From contig CAVRZD010000006.1 in the NCBI GenBank assembly GCA_963725645.1, positions 1,860,001 through 1,924,000 on the forward strand: a DNA stretch of 64,000 bases, in the 5' to 3' direction. The stretch is from JALYZC01 sp963725645. Its GTDB lineage: Bacteria; Actinomycetota; Thermoleophilia; Solirubrobacterales; Solirubrobacteraceae. Under the pieces are notes generated by a model. That model was not told where the DNA came from. It did not search any database and saw only the letters and a list, made by a program, of their open reading frames with translations. This document shows, one piece after another, positions 47,242-56,034 of this stretch. The position numbers and the translations under genes are program-made. Position 1 is the stretch's first letter; each line of letters begins with the position of its first letter.

Positions 47242-47516
47242 GCACGCACGCGCTCCTCGTCCTCCTGAGCGTCGTCCTCGCGGTGGTCGTCGTGGCCGTG
47301 CTGGCCGTCGCGCTGATCGTGGTGCGCAGAGGCCTGACGCGGGTCTCCGCCGGCCTCGCGACGCTTGCCGACGCCCTCCAGGGCGTCGAGTCCGAGCACC
47401 TGCGAACGCTCGAGGGCTCGGTCAAGGCGATCAACGCCCAGTTCGACACCATCCTCGGCGCGCTGCCCGGGATCGCCCGGAAGGCGGCGATCGTCGCCGA
47501 GAGGAGGCCGCAATGA
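47238..47516 (+). CDS. Small single-span membrane protein 3 (92 aa)
   Basis: ATG 47238 in an ATGA overlap. The span covers ~5-29 (LLVLLSVVLAVVVVAVLAVA), followed by VVRRG and a helical tail LTRVSAGLATLADALQGVES and VKAINAQFDTILGALPGIAR. The tail resembles that of protein 5 (GLxxV ... INxQxDxxL ... G), suggesting old gene duplication. Function unknown. Ends in an ATGA overlap with protein 4. Confidence 0.75.
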   Translation: MSTHALLVLLSVVLAVVVVAVLAVALIVVRRGLTRVSAGLATLADALQGVESEHLRTLEGSVKAINAQFDTILGALPGIARKAAIVAERRPQ

Positions 47517-47779
47517 CCCTCTGGTGGATCGGCGACGTCGTCCTGCTCGTCGTCGTCCTCCCCGTCGTCGTGTACCTGCTGCGCGGAGTGCTGGAGGCCG
47601 CCAAGAGCATCGTCCCCACGGTGCGGAGGACGGCGACCATCGCGGCCGCGGGGTCGAAGGACCTCGACTCCGCCGCGCTGCTGCTGACGACGGAAAAGCA
47701 GGTCAAGCAGACGGTCGCTGGAGTGGCCGACTACGGCGGCTCGCTCGACGTGATCCTCGACGACGCGGACGAGGTGTAG
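47513..47779 (+). CDS. Small single-span membrane protein 4 (88 aa)
   Basis: ATG 47513 in an ATGA overlap. The span is right at the N-terminus, ~4-24 (WWIGDVVLLVVVLPVVVYLL), then RGVLEAAKSIVPTVRRTATI and a tail with LLLTTEKQVKQTVAGVADYG and an acidic end (ILDDADEV). Single-pass, C-terminus probably in the cytoplasm. No recognised family. The next gene starts 3 bp after its stop. Confidence 0.72.
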   Translation: MTLWWIGDVVLLVVVLPVVVYLLRGVLEAAKSIVPTVRRTATIAAAGSKDLDSAALLLTTEKQVKQTVAGVADYGGSLDVILDDADEV

Positions 47780-47782
47780 CCC

Positions 47783-48406
47783 GTGACCGTGATGGGAGTC
47801 GTCGCAGCCGGGGTGGTCATGCTCGTCGCCGTGCTGCTGATCGTGCTCGCGCTGGTCTACTACCTCGTCTCGACGATCGTGGAGCTTCGGCGGATCGCCG
47901 CCGGCCTCGACGACGTCATCGCGGGCGTCGGCGAGATCGTGGAGAAGAGCGCGCCGGTGAACGACGTGGTGACCTCGATCAACCAGCAGCTCGACGCGGG
48001 CGTCGACCTGCTCGAGGGCCTGCTGGTGAAGAAGGCCGGCCTGAGCGACGCCGTCGGCCTCGTCGACGGCCTCTACCCCGGCGCCGCCGCCGCCGGATTG
48101 CGCAACTTCCCCGACAGCACCGACATCGAGCCGCCGCGCATCGCCGAGGTCTACACGAAGGGGACGCTCACGCTCGCGCGGCTCGGCCGCGAGGCGCCGA
48201 TCGCCGCCGCGAGCCCGGAGGGTGAGGTGCTGCGGAACGTCGAGGGTGGAAGCCTGGCGGCGCGCGAGCTGTACCCGGAGGTCCGACAGACGCGGCCGGA
48301 GAAGCTGCCGCGGTCGCCGGTCATCGGTACCGACGCCCCGGTCCAGTACGAGCAGCGCGACGACATCGGGGCGCCTCGGAAGCGCCTCCCCAACGGTCGT
48401 CCCTGA
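47783..48406 (+). CDS. Membrane protein 5 with extended tail (207 aa)
   Basis: GTG 47783. The span covers ~5-31 (GVVAAGVVMLVAVLLIVLAL then VYYLV). The helical region IVELRRIAAGLDDVIAGVGE, VVTSINQQLDAGVDLLEGLL parallels protein 3. After ~residue 90 comes a longer, less regular part (FPDSTDIEPPRIAEVYTKGT, RELYPEVRQTRPEKLPRSPV) that could contact a partner. It is the last of the five and lies 16 bp before coxM, so it is very likely cotranscribed with the CO dehydrogenase genes. Confidence 0.75.
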   Translation: MTVMGVVAAGVVMLVAVLLIVLALVYYLVSTIVELRRIAAGLDDVIAGVGEIVEKSAPVNDVVTSINQQLDAGVDLLEGLLVKKAGLSDAVGLVDGLYPGAAAAGLRNFPDSTDIEPPRIAEVYTKGTLTLARLGREAPIAAASPEGEVLRNVEGGSLAARELYPEVRQTRPEKLPRSPVIGTDAPVQYEQRDDIGAPRKRLPNGRP

Positions 48407-48422
48407 TCCGAGAGGAGCACAC

Positions 48423-49298
48423 TTGCAGACCCCCGCACCATTCGAGTACGAGCGGGCGACCAGCGTGGACGGCGCGATCGCGGCGCTCGAGCGCCTCGGT
48501 TCGGAAGCGCGGATCCTCGCCGGTGGTCACAGCCTGCTGCCGATGATGAAGCTGCGGCTGGCCAGCCCCGAGCACCTGATCGACATCAACGACCTCGAAG
48601 AGCTCGCCTACATCCGCGAGCAGGAGAACGAGGTCAGGATCGGCGCGCTGGCCCGGCACGTCGACCTGCTGAAGTCCTCGCTGCTGGCGCAGCACTTCCC
48701 GCTCTTCCGCGACGCCGAGACCGTGATCGCCGACCCGGTCGTGCGCAACCGCGGCACGATCGGCGGCTCGCTGTGCCAGGCGGACGCCGCCGAGGACCTC
48801 TCGGCCGTCTGCTCCGCGGCCAAGGCGCGGGTCGTCATCCGCGGGACGGGCGGCGAACGGGTGGTCGGGATGGAGGACTTCCACGTCGGGCCCTACATGA
48901 CCGCCGTGGGCGCGGGCGAGATGCTGACCGAGGTTCGACTGCCGATACGCCCGGGCGCCGGCAGCGCGCACGAGAAGGTGGAGCGCCGCGCCGGCGACTG
49001 GGCCATCGCCGCGGCGTCGGCGGCCGTGTGGATCGACGGCGGCACGATCACCGACGCCGGCATCGCCCTGAGCGCCGTCGGGATGACGACCGTCCACCTC
49101 GACCGCGCCGAGGAGCTCCTGCGCGGCAAGCCGCCGTCGGACGAGCTGTTCGCGCAGGCGGGCGAGATCGCCTCGGAGGACTGCTCTCCGGCCGCCGACG
49201 GTCGCGGCCCGATCGACTACAAGCGCCATCTCGCCGGCGTGCTCACCCAACGCGCGCTGCGCCGCTCGACGGCGCGGGCCCTGCATCAGGAGGCCTGA
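48423..49298 (+). CDS. coxM: CO dehydrogenase medium (FAD) subunit
   Basis: 291 residues from TTG 48423 behind AGAGGAG. FAD-binding motifs: LAGGHSLLPMMKLRLASPEH (AGGHS) and VVRNRGTIGGSLCQADAAED (TIGGS). The C-terminal CO_deh_flav domain follows (EVRLPIRPGAGSAHEKVERR). It passes electrons from the iron-sulfur subunit to the acceptor chain. It is first in the order M-S-L, typical for form I clusters, and follows the five small membrane proteins. Confidence 0.95.
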   Translation: MQTPAPFEYERATSVDGAIAALERLGSEARILAGGHSLLPMMKLRLASPEHLIDINDLEELAYIREQENEVRIGALARHVDLLKSSLLAQHFPLFRDAETVIADPVVRNRGTIGGSLCQADAAEDLSAVCSAAKARVVIRGTGGERVVGMEDFHVGPYMTAVGAGEMLTEVRLPIRPGAGSAHEKVERRAGDWAIAAASAAVWIDGGTITDAGIALSAVGMTTVHLDRAEELLRGKPPSDELFAQAGEIASEDCSPAADGRGPIDYKRHLAGVLTQRALRRSTARALHQEA

Positions 49299-49300
49299 TC

Positions 49301-49780
49301 ATGAACGTTTCGATGACGGTCAACGGCGAGCAGGTCTCCCGCGAGATCGAGCCGCGTCAGCTGCTCGTGCACTTCATCCGCGAGACCCTTGGCCTCACTG
49401 GCACCCACTGGGGCTGCGACACCTCCAACTGCGGCGCCTGCGTGGTGCTGATGGACGGCCAGCCGGTCAAGTCGTGCACGGTCCTCGCGGCGATGTGCGA
49501 GGGCCACGAGATCCGAACGGTCGAGTCACTCGAGGTCGACGGCCGGCTGGACCCGATCCAGCAGGCGTTCCACGAGCGCCACGCACTGCAATGCGGATTC
49601 TGCACGCCGGGGATGTTGATGACGTGTCGAGCCCTCTTGGACGAGAACCCCGATCCCAGCGACCACGAGATCCGGACCGCGATCTCCGGCGCCATCTGTC
49701 GCTGCACCGGGTACAAGAACATCGTGTCAGCCGTTCGCTGGGCCGCTGACCACGAGGCCGCGGCGAAACAGGAGGCATGA
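49301..49780 (+). CDS. coxS: CO dehydrogenase small (2Fe-2S) subunit
   Basis: 159 residues from ATG 49301, 2 bp after coxM, with AGGAGG. N-terminal plant-type ferredoxin site: HWGCDTSNCGACVVLMDGQP with a later C in KSC. C-terminal helical site: ALQCGFCTPGMLMTCRALLD and GAICRCTGYKNIV. It relays electrons from the Mo-Cu centre to FAD. Its stop overlaps the coxL start (ATGA). Confidence 0.97.
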   Translation: MNVSMTVNGEQVSREIEPRQLLVHFIRETLGLTGTHWGCDTSNCGACVVLMDGQPVKSCTVLAAMCEGHEIRTVESLEVDGRLDPIQQAFHERHALQCGFCTPGMLMTCRALLDENPDPSDHEIRTAISGAICRCTGYKNIVSAVRWAADHEAAAKQEA

Positions 49781-52167
49781 GCATGGCAACGGTCGAGAAC
49801 CTTCCGAGTCCCACGAGCGAGCGTCCGATCGGCTTTGGTCGTCTGACGCGCAAGGAGGACGCGCGCTTCATCCGCGGCCAGGGCACCTACCTCGACGACA
49901 TCAATCTCCCGGGGATGGTGTACGGCGCCGTCCTGCGCAGCCCGTACGCGCACGCGCGCATCGTGTCGATCGACACCTCGGCCGCGCTGGCTCACCCCAA
50001 CGTCGCCGCCGTCATCACCGCCAAGGACCTCGAGACCCTCGGCCTGGCGTGGATGCCGACGATCTCCTACGACACGCAGGCCGTCCTCGCCGGCGACAAG
50101 GTCCGCTTCCAAGGTCAGGAGGTCGCGTTCGTGATCGCGACCGACGAATACTCGGCCAATGACGCACTCGCGCTGATCGATGTCGAGTACGACCCCCTGC
50201 CGGCGGTCGTCAACGCCCGCAAGGCGCTCGACCCCGACGCGCCGCTGATCCGCGACGACAAGTCCGGCCAGCGCGACAACCTCGCGAGCCCGACCTGGGA
50301 GGCCGGCGACGAGGCGGCGACCGACCGCGCGTTCGCCGAGGCCGACACCGTCGTGACCCGGGACATCATCTACCCGCGCTGTCATCCGGCGCCGCTCGAG
50401 ACGTGCGGGATGATCGCCGACTTCAATCCGGAGACGGGGCAGCTCGACATCTACAACGGGAACCAGGCGCCGCACGCACACCGCACGGTCTACGCGCACG
50501 TGGCGGGCCTGGCCGAGCACATGATTCGGATCCGCTGCCAGGACATCGGCGGCGGCTTCGGGAACAAGGTGCCCGTCTACCCCGGCTACGTATGCGCGAT
50601 CGCCGGGTCGATCGTGGCCGGCGTGCCGGTCAAGTGGGTCGAGAACCGCTCCGAGAACCTGATGTCCACCGGCTTCGCCCGCGACTACATCATGCGCAGC
50701 GAGATGTGCTCGAAGGACGGGAAGATCACCGGTCTGCGGGTGGACGTCATCGCCGACCACGGCGCGTTCGACAGCACCGCCCAGCCGACGAAGTTCCCGG
50801 CGGGGTTCTTCCACATCGTGTGCGGGTCCTACGACCTGCAGGCGGCGCACGTCAAGGTCAAGGCCGTCTACTCGAACAAGGCGCCCGGCGGTGTCGCATA
50901 CCGCTGCTCGTTCCGCATCACCGAGGCCGTCTACCTCGTCGAGCGGATGGTGGATGCGCTCGCGCGGGAGATGGAGGTCGACCCGATCGACCTGCGCATG
51001 CGCAGCTTCATCGCGCCCGAGCAGTTCCCGTATGAGACGACGACCGGCTGGACGTATGACTCGGGCGAGTACGCCAAGACGATGGGCGTCGGGATGGAGA
51101 TCGCCGGCTACGAGGATCTGCGCCGCGAGCAGGCGGAGAAGCGCGCCCGCGGCGAGCTGATGGGCATCGGCGTGTCGTTCTTCACGGAGGGCGTCGGCGC
51201 GGGGCCGCGCAAGCACATGGACATCCTCGGGCTCGCGATGAACGACGGCGCCGACCTGCGCGTGCACCCGTCTGGCAAGGCGATGGTCAGCATCAGCGCG
51301 CAGACCCAGGGCCAGGGCCACGAGACCACGTTCGCGCAGATCGTCGCCGAGGAGCTGGGGATCCCGCCCGAGGACGTCGAGGTCCGCCACGGCGACACCG
51401 ACAAGTCGCCCTACGGCCTGGGCACCTACGGCAGCCGGTCGACGCCGGTCTCCGGCGGTGCGGTCGCGGTCGTCTCGCGCAAGGTGCGCGACAAGGCTCG
51501 CCTGATCGCCGCGACGATGCTGGAGACCAGGCCCGAGGACCTGGCCTGGGAGAAGGGCCGCTGGTACGTCAAGGGCGACCCGGAGAAGGGCGCGATGATC
51601 GAGGGCATCGCGGCGCGCGCGTACAGCGGCGAGCCGCTGCCGGCCGACATGGAGGGCGGACTCGACGCGCAGGTCATCTACGACCCGCCGAACCTGACCT
51701 ACCCCTACGGCGCCTACATCGCCGTCGTCGACGTCGACCCCGACACCGCGCAGGTGACGGTCCGCCGCATGATCGCGGTCGACGACTGCGGCGTGCGGAT
51801 CAACCCGATGGTCGTCGACGGCCAGATCCACGGCGGACTCGCCGAGGGCGTCGGCATCGCGCTGATGGAGCTGATCTCGTTCGACGAGGAGGGGAACTGC
51901 CTCAACTCGTCGTTCATGGACTACCTCATCCCGACCGCGCTCGAGTGCCCGGACTTCGAGCTGGGCGAGACGGTCACCCCCTGTCCCCACCACCCGCTCG
52001 GGGCCAAGGGCGTCGGCGAGTCGCCGAACGTCGGGTCGCCGCCGGCCATCGTCAACGCGGTGATCGACGCGCTGTACGAGACCCACGGCGTCGAGCACAT
52101 CGACATGCCCTGCACCCCCGCTCGCGTCTGGGCGGCGATGCAGGGGCGTCCCGAGCCGCCCCAATGA
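49777..52167 (+). CDS. coxL: Form I CO dehydrogenase large (Mo-Cu) subunit
   Basis: 796 residues. The active-site loop is AYRCSFR at 374-380, the form I signature; Cys377 should hold the copper of the Cu-S-Mo centre. Other sites: QDIGGGFGNK (~255-264), QGQGHET at 511-517 for the pterin cytosine dinucleotide, and the catalytic Glu748 in KGVGES. It oxidises CO to CO2 with water. Length is in the family's range. It overlaps coxS and the XdhC-YHS gene by 4 nt each. Confidence 0.97.
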   Translation: MSMATVENLPSPTSERPIGFGRLTRKEDARFIRGQGTYLDDINLPGMVYGAVLRSPYAHARIVSIDTSAALAHPNVAAVITAKDLETLGLAWMPTISYDTQAVLAGDKVRFQGQEVAFVIATDEYSANDALALIDVEYDPLPAVVNARKALDPDAPLIRDDKSGQRDNLASPTWEAGDEAATDRAFAEADTVVTRDIIYPRCHPAPLETCGMIADFNPETGQLDIYNGNQAPHAHRTVYAHVAGLAEHMIRIRCQDIGGGFGNKVPVYPGYVCAIAGSIVAGVPVKWVENRSENLMSTGFARDYIMRSEMCSKDGKITGLRVDVIADHGAFDSTAQPTKFPAGFFHIVCGSYDLQAAHVKVKAVYSNKAPGGVAYRCSFRITEAVYLVERMVDALAREMEVDPIDLRMRSFIAPEQFPYETTTGWTYDSGEYAKTMGVGMEIAGYEDLRREQAEKRARGELMGIGVSFFTEGVGAGPRKHMDILGLAMNDGADLRVHPSGKAMVSISAQTQGQGHETTFAQIVAEELGIPPEDVEVRHGDTDKSPYGLGTYGSRSTPVSGGAVAVVSRKVRDKARLIAATMLETRPEDLAWEKGRWYVKGDPEKGAMIEGIAARAYSGEPLPADMEGGLDAQVIYDPPNLTYPYGAYIAVVDVDPDTAQVTVRRMIAVDDCGVRINPMVVDGQIHGGLAEGVGIALMELISFDEEGNCLNSSFMDYLIPTALECPDFELGETVTPCPHHPLGAKGVGESPNVGSPPAIVNAVIDALYETHGVEHIDMPCTPARVWAAMQGRPEPPQ

Positions 52168-53132
52168 TCACCGACGACCTGTCGCGCCGCGCGCAGCAGC
52201 TCGGCGCCGCGGGCGTCGCCTTCGTGACGGCGACCGTGGTACGGGCGCGACGCCCGACGAGCGTCGAGGCCGGGAGCGTCGCGCTCGTGCACGGCGACGG
52301 GACGATCGAGGGGTTCGTCGGCGGTGAGTGCACCGAGCACAGCGTGCGCGCGTACTCGTTGGTGGCGCTGCAGAGCGGCGAGCCGGTGCTGCTGCGGATC
52401 CTGCCCGACGCGGTCGAGGGCGACGCGGAGCCCGCCGGCGCGGAGGCCGCGGGTGAGGACGGCGCCGTCACGGTCCAGAACCCCTGCCTGTCGGGCGGCG
52501 CGATCGAGATCTTCCTCGAGCCCGTCCTTCCGGCCCCGCGCGTCCTGGTCGTGGGCGACACGCCGATCGCGGGCGCGGTGCGGCGGATCGGCGCCGAGCT
52601 CGGGCTCCACCTCGTGGCGGTGGGCGGCGACGGGCCCGATCCGGACGCGGGCGATCTCGCGCTCGTCGTCGCGGCGCATGGACGGGACGAGCTGCGCGCG
52701 CTGCGGCGCGCCGTCGAGTCGAGGGTCCCGTACGTCGGCCTCGTCGCCAGCCACAAGCGCGGCGCCGGCGTGATCGACGAGCTCCGTGCCGACGGCGTGG
52801 CCGCGGAGCTGCTCGAACGGATCGACGTGCCCGCCGGCATCGACATCGGCGCGCGCACCGCGGAGGAGATCGCGCTGTCGATCCTGGCGAAGATCGTCGC
52901 GGTCCGGCGCGAGGCCGCCGCGGCGCCAACGGCGCCGCCCGCCTCCGTTCCGACGGGCGCCCCGGCCCCCGCCTCGGAAACAGTCGCCGTCGACCCGATC
53001 TGCGGGATGACCGTGGCCGCCGTCGCGAGCACGCCCTCGGTCCAGCACGAGGGCCGGACGGTCTACTTCTGCAGCGAGGGCTGCAAGGCCAAGTTCGAAG
53101 CCGAGCACGAGCATGCCGCCGTCGCCGACTGA
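52164..53132 (+). CDS. XdhC/CoxI-like maturation protein fused to a YHS domain
   Basis: 322 residues. Residues ~1-115 form the XdhC_CoxI domain (VRARRPTSVEAGSVALVHGD, FVGGECTEHSVRAYSLVALQ, VQNPCLSGGAIEIFLEP). Residues ~120-250 form the Rossmann XdhC_C domain (RVLVVGDTPIAGAVRRIGAE, SRVPYVGLVASHKRGAGVID, GARTAEEIALSILAKIVAVR). After a Pro/Ala linker comes a YHS metal-binding domain (DPICGMTVAAV ... VYFCSEGCKAKFEAEH). XdhC proteins sulfurate or insert the Mo cofactor. The added YHS part could handle copper for the Mo-Cu site (inference). Confidence 0.9.
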   Translation: MITDDLSRRAQQLGAAGVAFVTATVVRARRPTSVEAGSVALVHGDGTIEGFVGGECTEHSVRAYSLVALQSGEPVLLRILPDAVEGDAEPAGAEAAGEDGAVTVQNPCLSGGAIEIFLEPVLPAPRVLVVGDTPIAGAVRRIGAELGLHLVAVGGDGPDPDAGDLALVVAAHGRDELRALRRAVESRVPYVGLVASHKRGAGVIDELRADGVAAELLERIDVPAGIDIGARTAEEIALSILAKIVAVRREAAAAPTAPPASVPTGAPAPASETVAVDPICGMTVAAVASTPSVQHEGRTVYFCSEGCKAKFEAEHEHAAVAD

Positions 53133-53721
53133 TCCCTTCGTGACCGGGCTCGTGCTGGGCGCCGGCGGCTCGAAGCGCCTCGGGCGTCCCAAGCAGCTGC
53201 TTCCGTATGGCGACGGCACGCTGCTGGGTCATGTCGTCGGCGTCGCCCGCAGGTGCCCGTTCGACCAGCTCGTCGTCGCGATCGGCGGCGCGGCCGACGA
53301 GGTTCGGGCGACGGTGGACCTCGCCGGCGCCCACGTGGTCGTCAACGACGCCTACGGGGCGGGTTGCTCGTCGTCGATCGCCGCGGCGCTCGACATCGTG
53401 GACCCACGCTGCGACGTCATGGTGCTGATGCTCGGCGACCAGCCGGGCGTGACCGCCGACACGGTTGCGGCGCTGCTGAACGGCCGCGGCGACGCAGCGC
53501 TGGCAGTGTGCCGCTACGACGACACGCGCGGTCACCCGATCGCGTTCGCGCGCAGCATGTTCGGGGCGCTCGCCGACCTCCATGGCGACAAGGGCGTCTG
53601 GCGGCTGCTCGACCAGCGCGCCGGCGACGTGACGACGGTGCCGGTCGCGGGCGAGGTCCCCCTCGATGTCGACACCCCGGAGGACTACCAGGCGGTCCTC
53701 GCTGCGCTGACCGTCGCATGA
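53113..53721 (+). CDS. MocA-like molybdenum cofactor nucleotidyltransferase
   Basis: 202 residues from ATG 53113, overlapping the XdhC-YHS gene by 20 nt. NTP-transferase fold: GLVLGAGGSKRLGRPKQLLP (signature loop), CDVMVLMLGDQPGVTADTVA (metal Asp), RYDDTRGHPIAFARSMFG and PLDVDTPEDYQAV. It probably attaches CMP to molybdopterin to form the cytosine dinucleotide cofactor used by CoxL. Coupled to coxD by ATGA. Confidence 0.9.
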   Translation: MPPSPTDPFVTGLVLGAGGSKRLGRPKQLLPYGDGTLLGHVVGVARRCPFDQLVVAIGGAADEVRATVDLAGAHVVVNDAYGAGCSSSIAAALDIVDPRCDVMVLMLGDQPGVTADTVAALLNGRGDAALAVCRYDDTRGHPIAFARSMFGALADLHGDKGVWRLLDQRAGDVTTVPVAGEVPLDVDTPEDYQAVLAALTVA

Positions 53722-54641
53722 GCTCGCCGCGGGTCACCGGCGGGGCAGCCGACGAGGTCGGGGAGCTCGTGTCCGACGTCGAGACGCTGGCCCAGCGGCT
53801 CGAGGCCGTGGACTACCTCGTCGACGAGGGGTTGGCGACGTCGATGTACCTCAGCCTGCGCCTCCCCCAGCCCCTGCTGCTGGAGGGCGAGGCGGGCGTC
53901 GGCAAGACGGAGGCCGCCAAGTCGCTGGCCGCCGTGCTCGATACGCCGCTGATCCGTCTGCAGTGCTACGAGGGGATCGACGCGGCGGAGGCGTTGTACG
54001 AATGGAACTATCCGCGCCAGCTCCTCAGCATCCGGCTCGCCGACTCCAGCGGCTCGACGCTGCGCGAGGAGGACCTGTTCGGGTCCGACTACCTCATCCG
54101 GCGACCGCTGCTGCGCGCGCTCGAGCATCCCGGTCCGCGGCCCGCGGTGCTGCTGATCGACGAGATCGACCGCGCCGACGACGACTTCGAGGCGTTCCTG
54201 CTCGAGCTGCTGGCGGAGGCCCGCGTGACGATTCCCGAGCTCGGCACGATCGTCGCCACGCACCCGCCGATCATCGTGCTGACCTCCAACCGGACCCGTG
54301 ATCTCCACGACGCCGTGAAGCGCCGCTGCCTGTACCACTGGATCGACTACCCGACCCCCGAGCGCGAGGTGGAGATCGTGCGCCGACGCGTGAAGGGCGC
54401 CTCGCAGACGCTGGCGGTGCAGGTCGCCGACGCGGTCTCGCGCATGCGCGAGAGCGACGTCCAGAAGCCGCCGGGGATCGCCGAGGCGATCGACTGGGTG
54501 GCGGCCCTGAGCCTGCTCGGGGTCGAGCGCCTCGACGCCGACGCGGTGGACCGCACGCTGGGGTCGGTGCTGAAGTACGGCGAGGACCAGGAGGTGATCC
54601 GCGCGGCTGGCCTCGAGCAGCTCGTGCGCAGCGGTGACTGA
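53718..54641 (+). CDS. coxD: AAA+ ATPase CoxD (MoxR-like)
   Basis: 307 residues from ATG 53718. Walker A is LLLEGEAGVGKTEAAKSLAA; Walker B is AVLLIDEIDRADDDFEAFLL; sensor 1 is IIVLTSNRTRDLHDAVKRRC with the Arg finger; WIDYPTPEREVEIVRRR follows. CoxD family members work in posttranslational assembly of the Mo-Cu site with CoxE. It overlaps coxE by 8 nt. Confidence 0.94.
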   Translation: MSSPRVTGGAADEVGELVSDVETLAQRLEAVDYLVDEGLATSMYLSLRLPQPLLLEGEAGVGKTEAAKSLAAVLDTPLIRLQCYEGIDAAEALYEWNYPRQLLSIRLADSSGSTLREEDLFGSDYLIRRPLLRALEHPGPRPAVLLIDEIDRADDDFEAFLLELLAEARVTIPELGTIVATHPPIIVLTSNRTRDLHDAVKRRCLYHWIDYPTPEREVEIVRRRVKGASQTLAVQVADAVSRMRESDVQKPPGIAEAIDWVAALSLLGVERLDADAVDRTLGSVLKYGEDQEVIRAAGLEQLVRSGD

Positions 54642-56034
54642 CGCCGGCGTGTCCGACCCCGTGTTCGGAGTGGAGACGATCGAGCTCGACCTGCCGTCGC
54701 TCGCCGGGGCGCTGAGCCGGCGCCTGCGCGACGCCGGCGTGCCGATGACCCCCGAGCGCGCGGCCGATTTCGCGCGGGCGCTCGCGCTCGTGCGGCCGAT
54801 GACCCGTCGGCGGCTGTATTGGACCGCGCGCGCGGTGTTCGTCTCCGACCAGTCGCACGCCAAGGTGTTCGACGCGGTCTTCCGGTCCATCTTCGGCGGC
54901 CCGGCCCCGACGGAGCGCGTGCACCCCGAGGGCGCGCCGACTGTCGCCGCGCCCGCCGACGAGCGGCCGACGTCGGATCACGCGAGCTCGCCCGGCGACT
55001 CGATGTCGGGCGATCGGCACGCGAGCGTGGCGTCGGCACCACCGCGTCCGGGCGAGGACGACGACGCCACCGAGGTCGGTGTTCCGCTCGCGATGGCGAG
55101 CGACGAGGAGCTCCTGGCCACCAAGAGCTTCGATGCGCTCGACCCGCACGAGCTCGCGCAGCTGTACCGGCTCATGTCACGCCTCGAGCTCGCCACCCCG
55201 CAGCGGCGCACCCGCCGCGACGAGAGGGGACGCCATGGCCAGCACGTCGACGTGCGGCGGACGCTGCGCGCCAGCCTGCGCACCGGCGGGGATCCGATCC
55301 GCCTTGCGCGGCGGCGCCGCCGCATCGCCCCCCGTCGCCTCGTGGTCCTGTGCGACATCTCCGGCTCCATGGAGCCCTACGCGCGTGCGTACCTGCAGTT
55401 CCTGGCCAGTGCCGCCGGCAGCGGTTCGAAGGTCGAGGCGTTCGTGTTCGCGACGCGGCTGACCCGCCTGACCCGCGCGCTGGCGTCTCGCCACCCCGAA
55501 CGCGCGATCCAGCGTGCCGCCGCCGCCGCGCCGGATTGGTCGAGCGGAACCCGGATCGGCGACGCGCTGAAGGCGTTCAACGACCGCCACGGGCGTCGTG
55601 GCATGGCGCGCGGCGCCGTGATCGTGATCCTGTCCGATGGCTGGGAGCGCGGCGACCCGATGCTCGTGGGACGCGAGATGGAGCGCCTCTCGCGGCTGGC
55701 CTACCGGATCGTGTGGGTCAATCCTCGCGTCAGCGCGAACGCGTTCGCCGTGCGAGCCGGCGGCATGGTTGCCGCGCTGCCGTACTGCGACGCCCTCGTG
55801 AGCGGCCACAGCTTCCAGGCTCTGGACGAGGTCGCCGAGGCGATCGGGGCGCCGCGGGGGGGCCGACGGGATGCGCCGGCCGCGGGGCTTCATGCGCTGC
55901 CCGCCGGCGAGGCCGAGGAGCAGGAGCCGTGGGCCAGCGCCACGCCGGTGCCGGGCAGCTCGGTCGCGATGCCCAGCGGGCACGGCCCGAGCAAGGGAAA
56001 CACGACCCCGGGATGGGTGACCGGTGACGATTAA
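54634..56034 (+). CDS. coxE: CoxE-like von Willebrand A protein
   Basis: 466 residues from GTG 54634. The N-terminal helical region (RRLRDAGVPMTPERAADFAR, RPMTRRRLYWTARAVFVSDQ) is followed by an acidic and Pro-rich linker (~90-150), a basic stretch (QRRTRRDERG) and a vWA domain from ~225: LVVLCDISGSMEPYARAYLQ (MIDAS DxSxS), SSGTRIGDALKAFNDRHGRR, VIVILSDGWERGDPMLVGRE. It is longer than the second CoxE in this window because of the linker and an extra C-terminal tail. Partner of CoxD in enzyme maturation. Confidence 0.92.
   Translation: MTDAGVSDPVFGVETIELDLPSLAGALSRRLRDAGVPMTPERAADFARALALVRPMTRRRLYWTARAVFVSDQSHAKVFDAVFRSIFGGPAPTERVHPEGAPTVAAPADERPTSDHASSPGDSMSGDRHASVASAPPRPGEDDDATEVGVPLAMASDEELLATKSFDALDPHELAQLYRLMSRLELATPQRRTRRDERGRHGQHVDVRRTLRASLRTGGDPIRLARRRRRIAPRRLVVLCDISGSMEPYARAYLQFLASAAGSGSKVEAFVFATRLTRLTRALASRHPERAIQRAAAAAPDWSSGTRIGDALKAFNDRHGRRGMARGAVIVILSDGWERGDPMLVGREMERLSRLAYRIVWVNPRVSANAFAVRAGGMVAALPYCDALVSGHSFQALDEVAEAIGAPRGGRRDAPAAGLHALPAGEAEEQEPWASATPVPGSSVAMPSGHGPSKGNTTPGWVTGDD

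Noticed and set aside
49357..52164. 935-codon open frame antisense to coxL and coxS
   Set aside because: Low-complexity Arg/Val/Asp translation, exact shadow of a well-supported gene pair.
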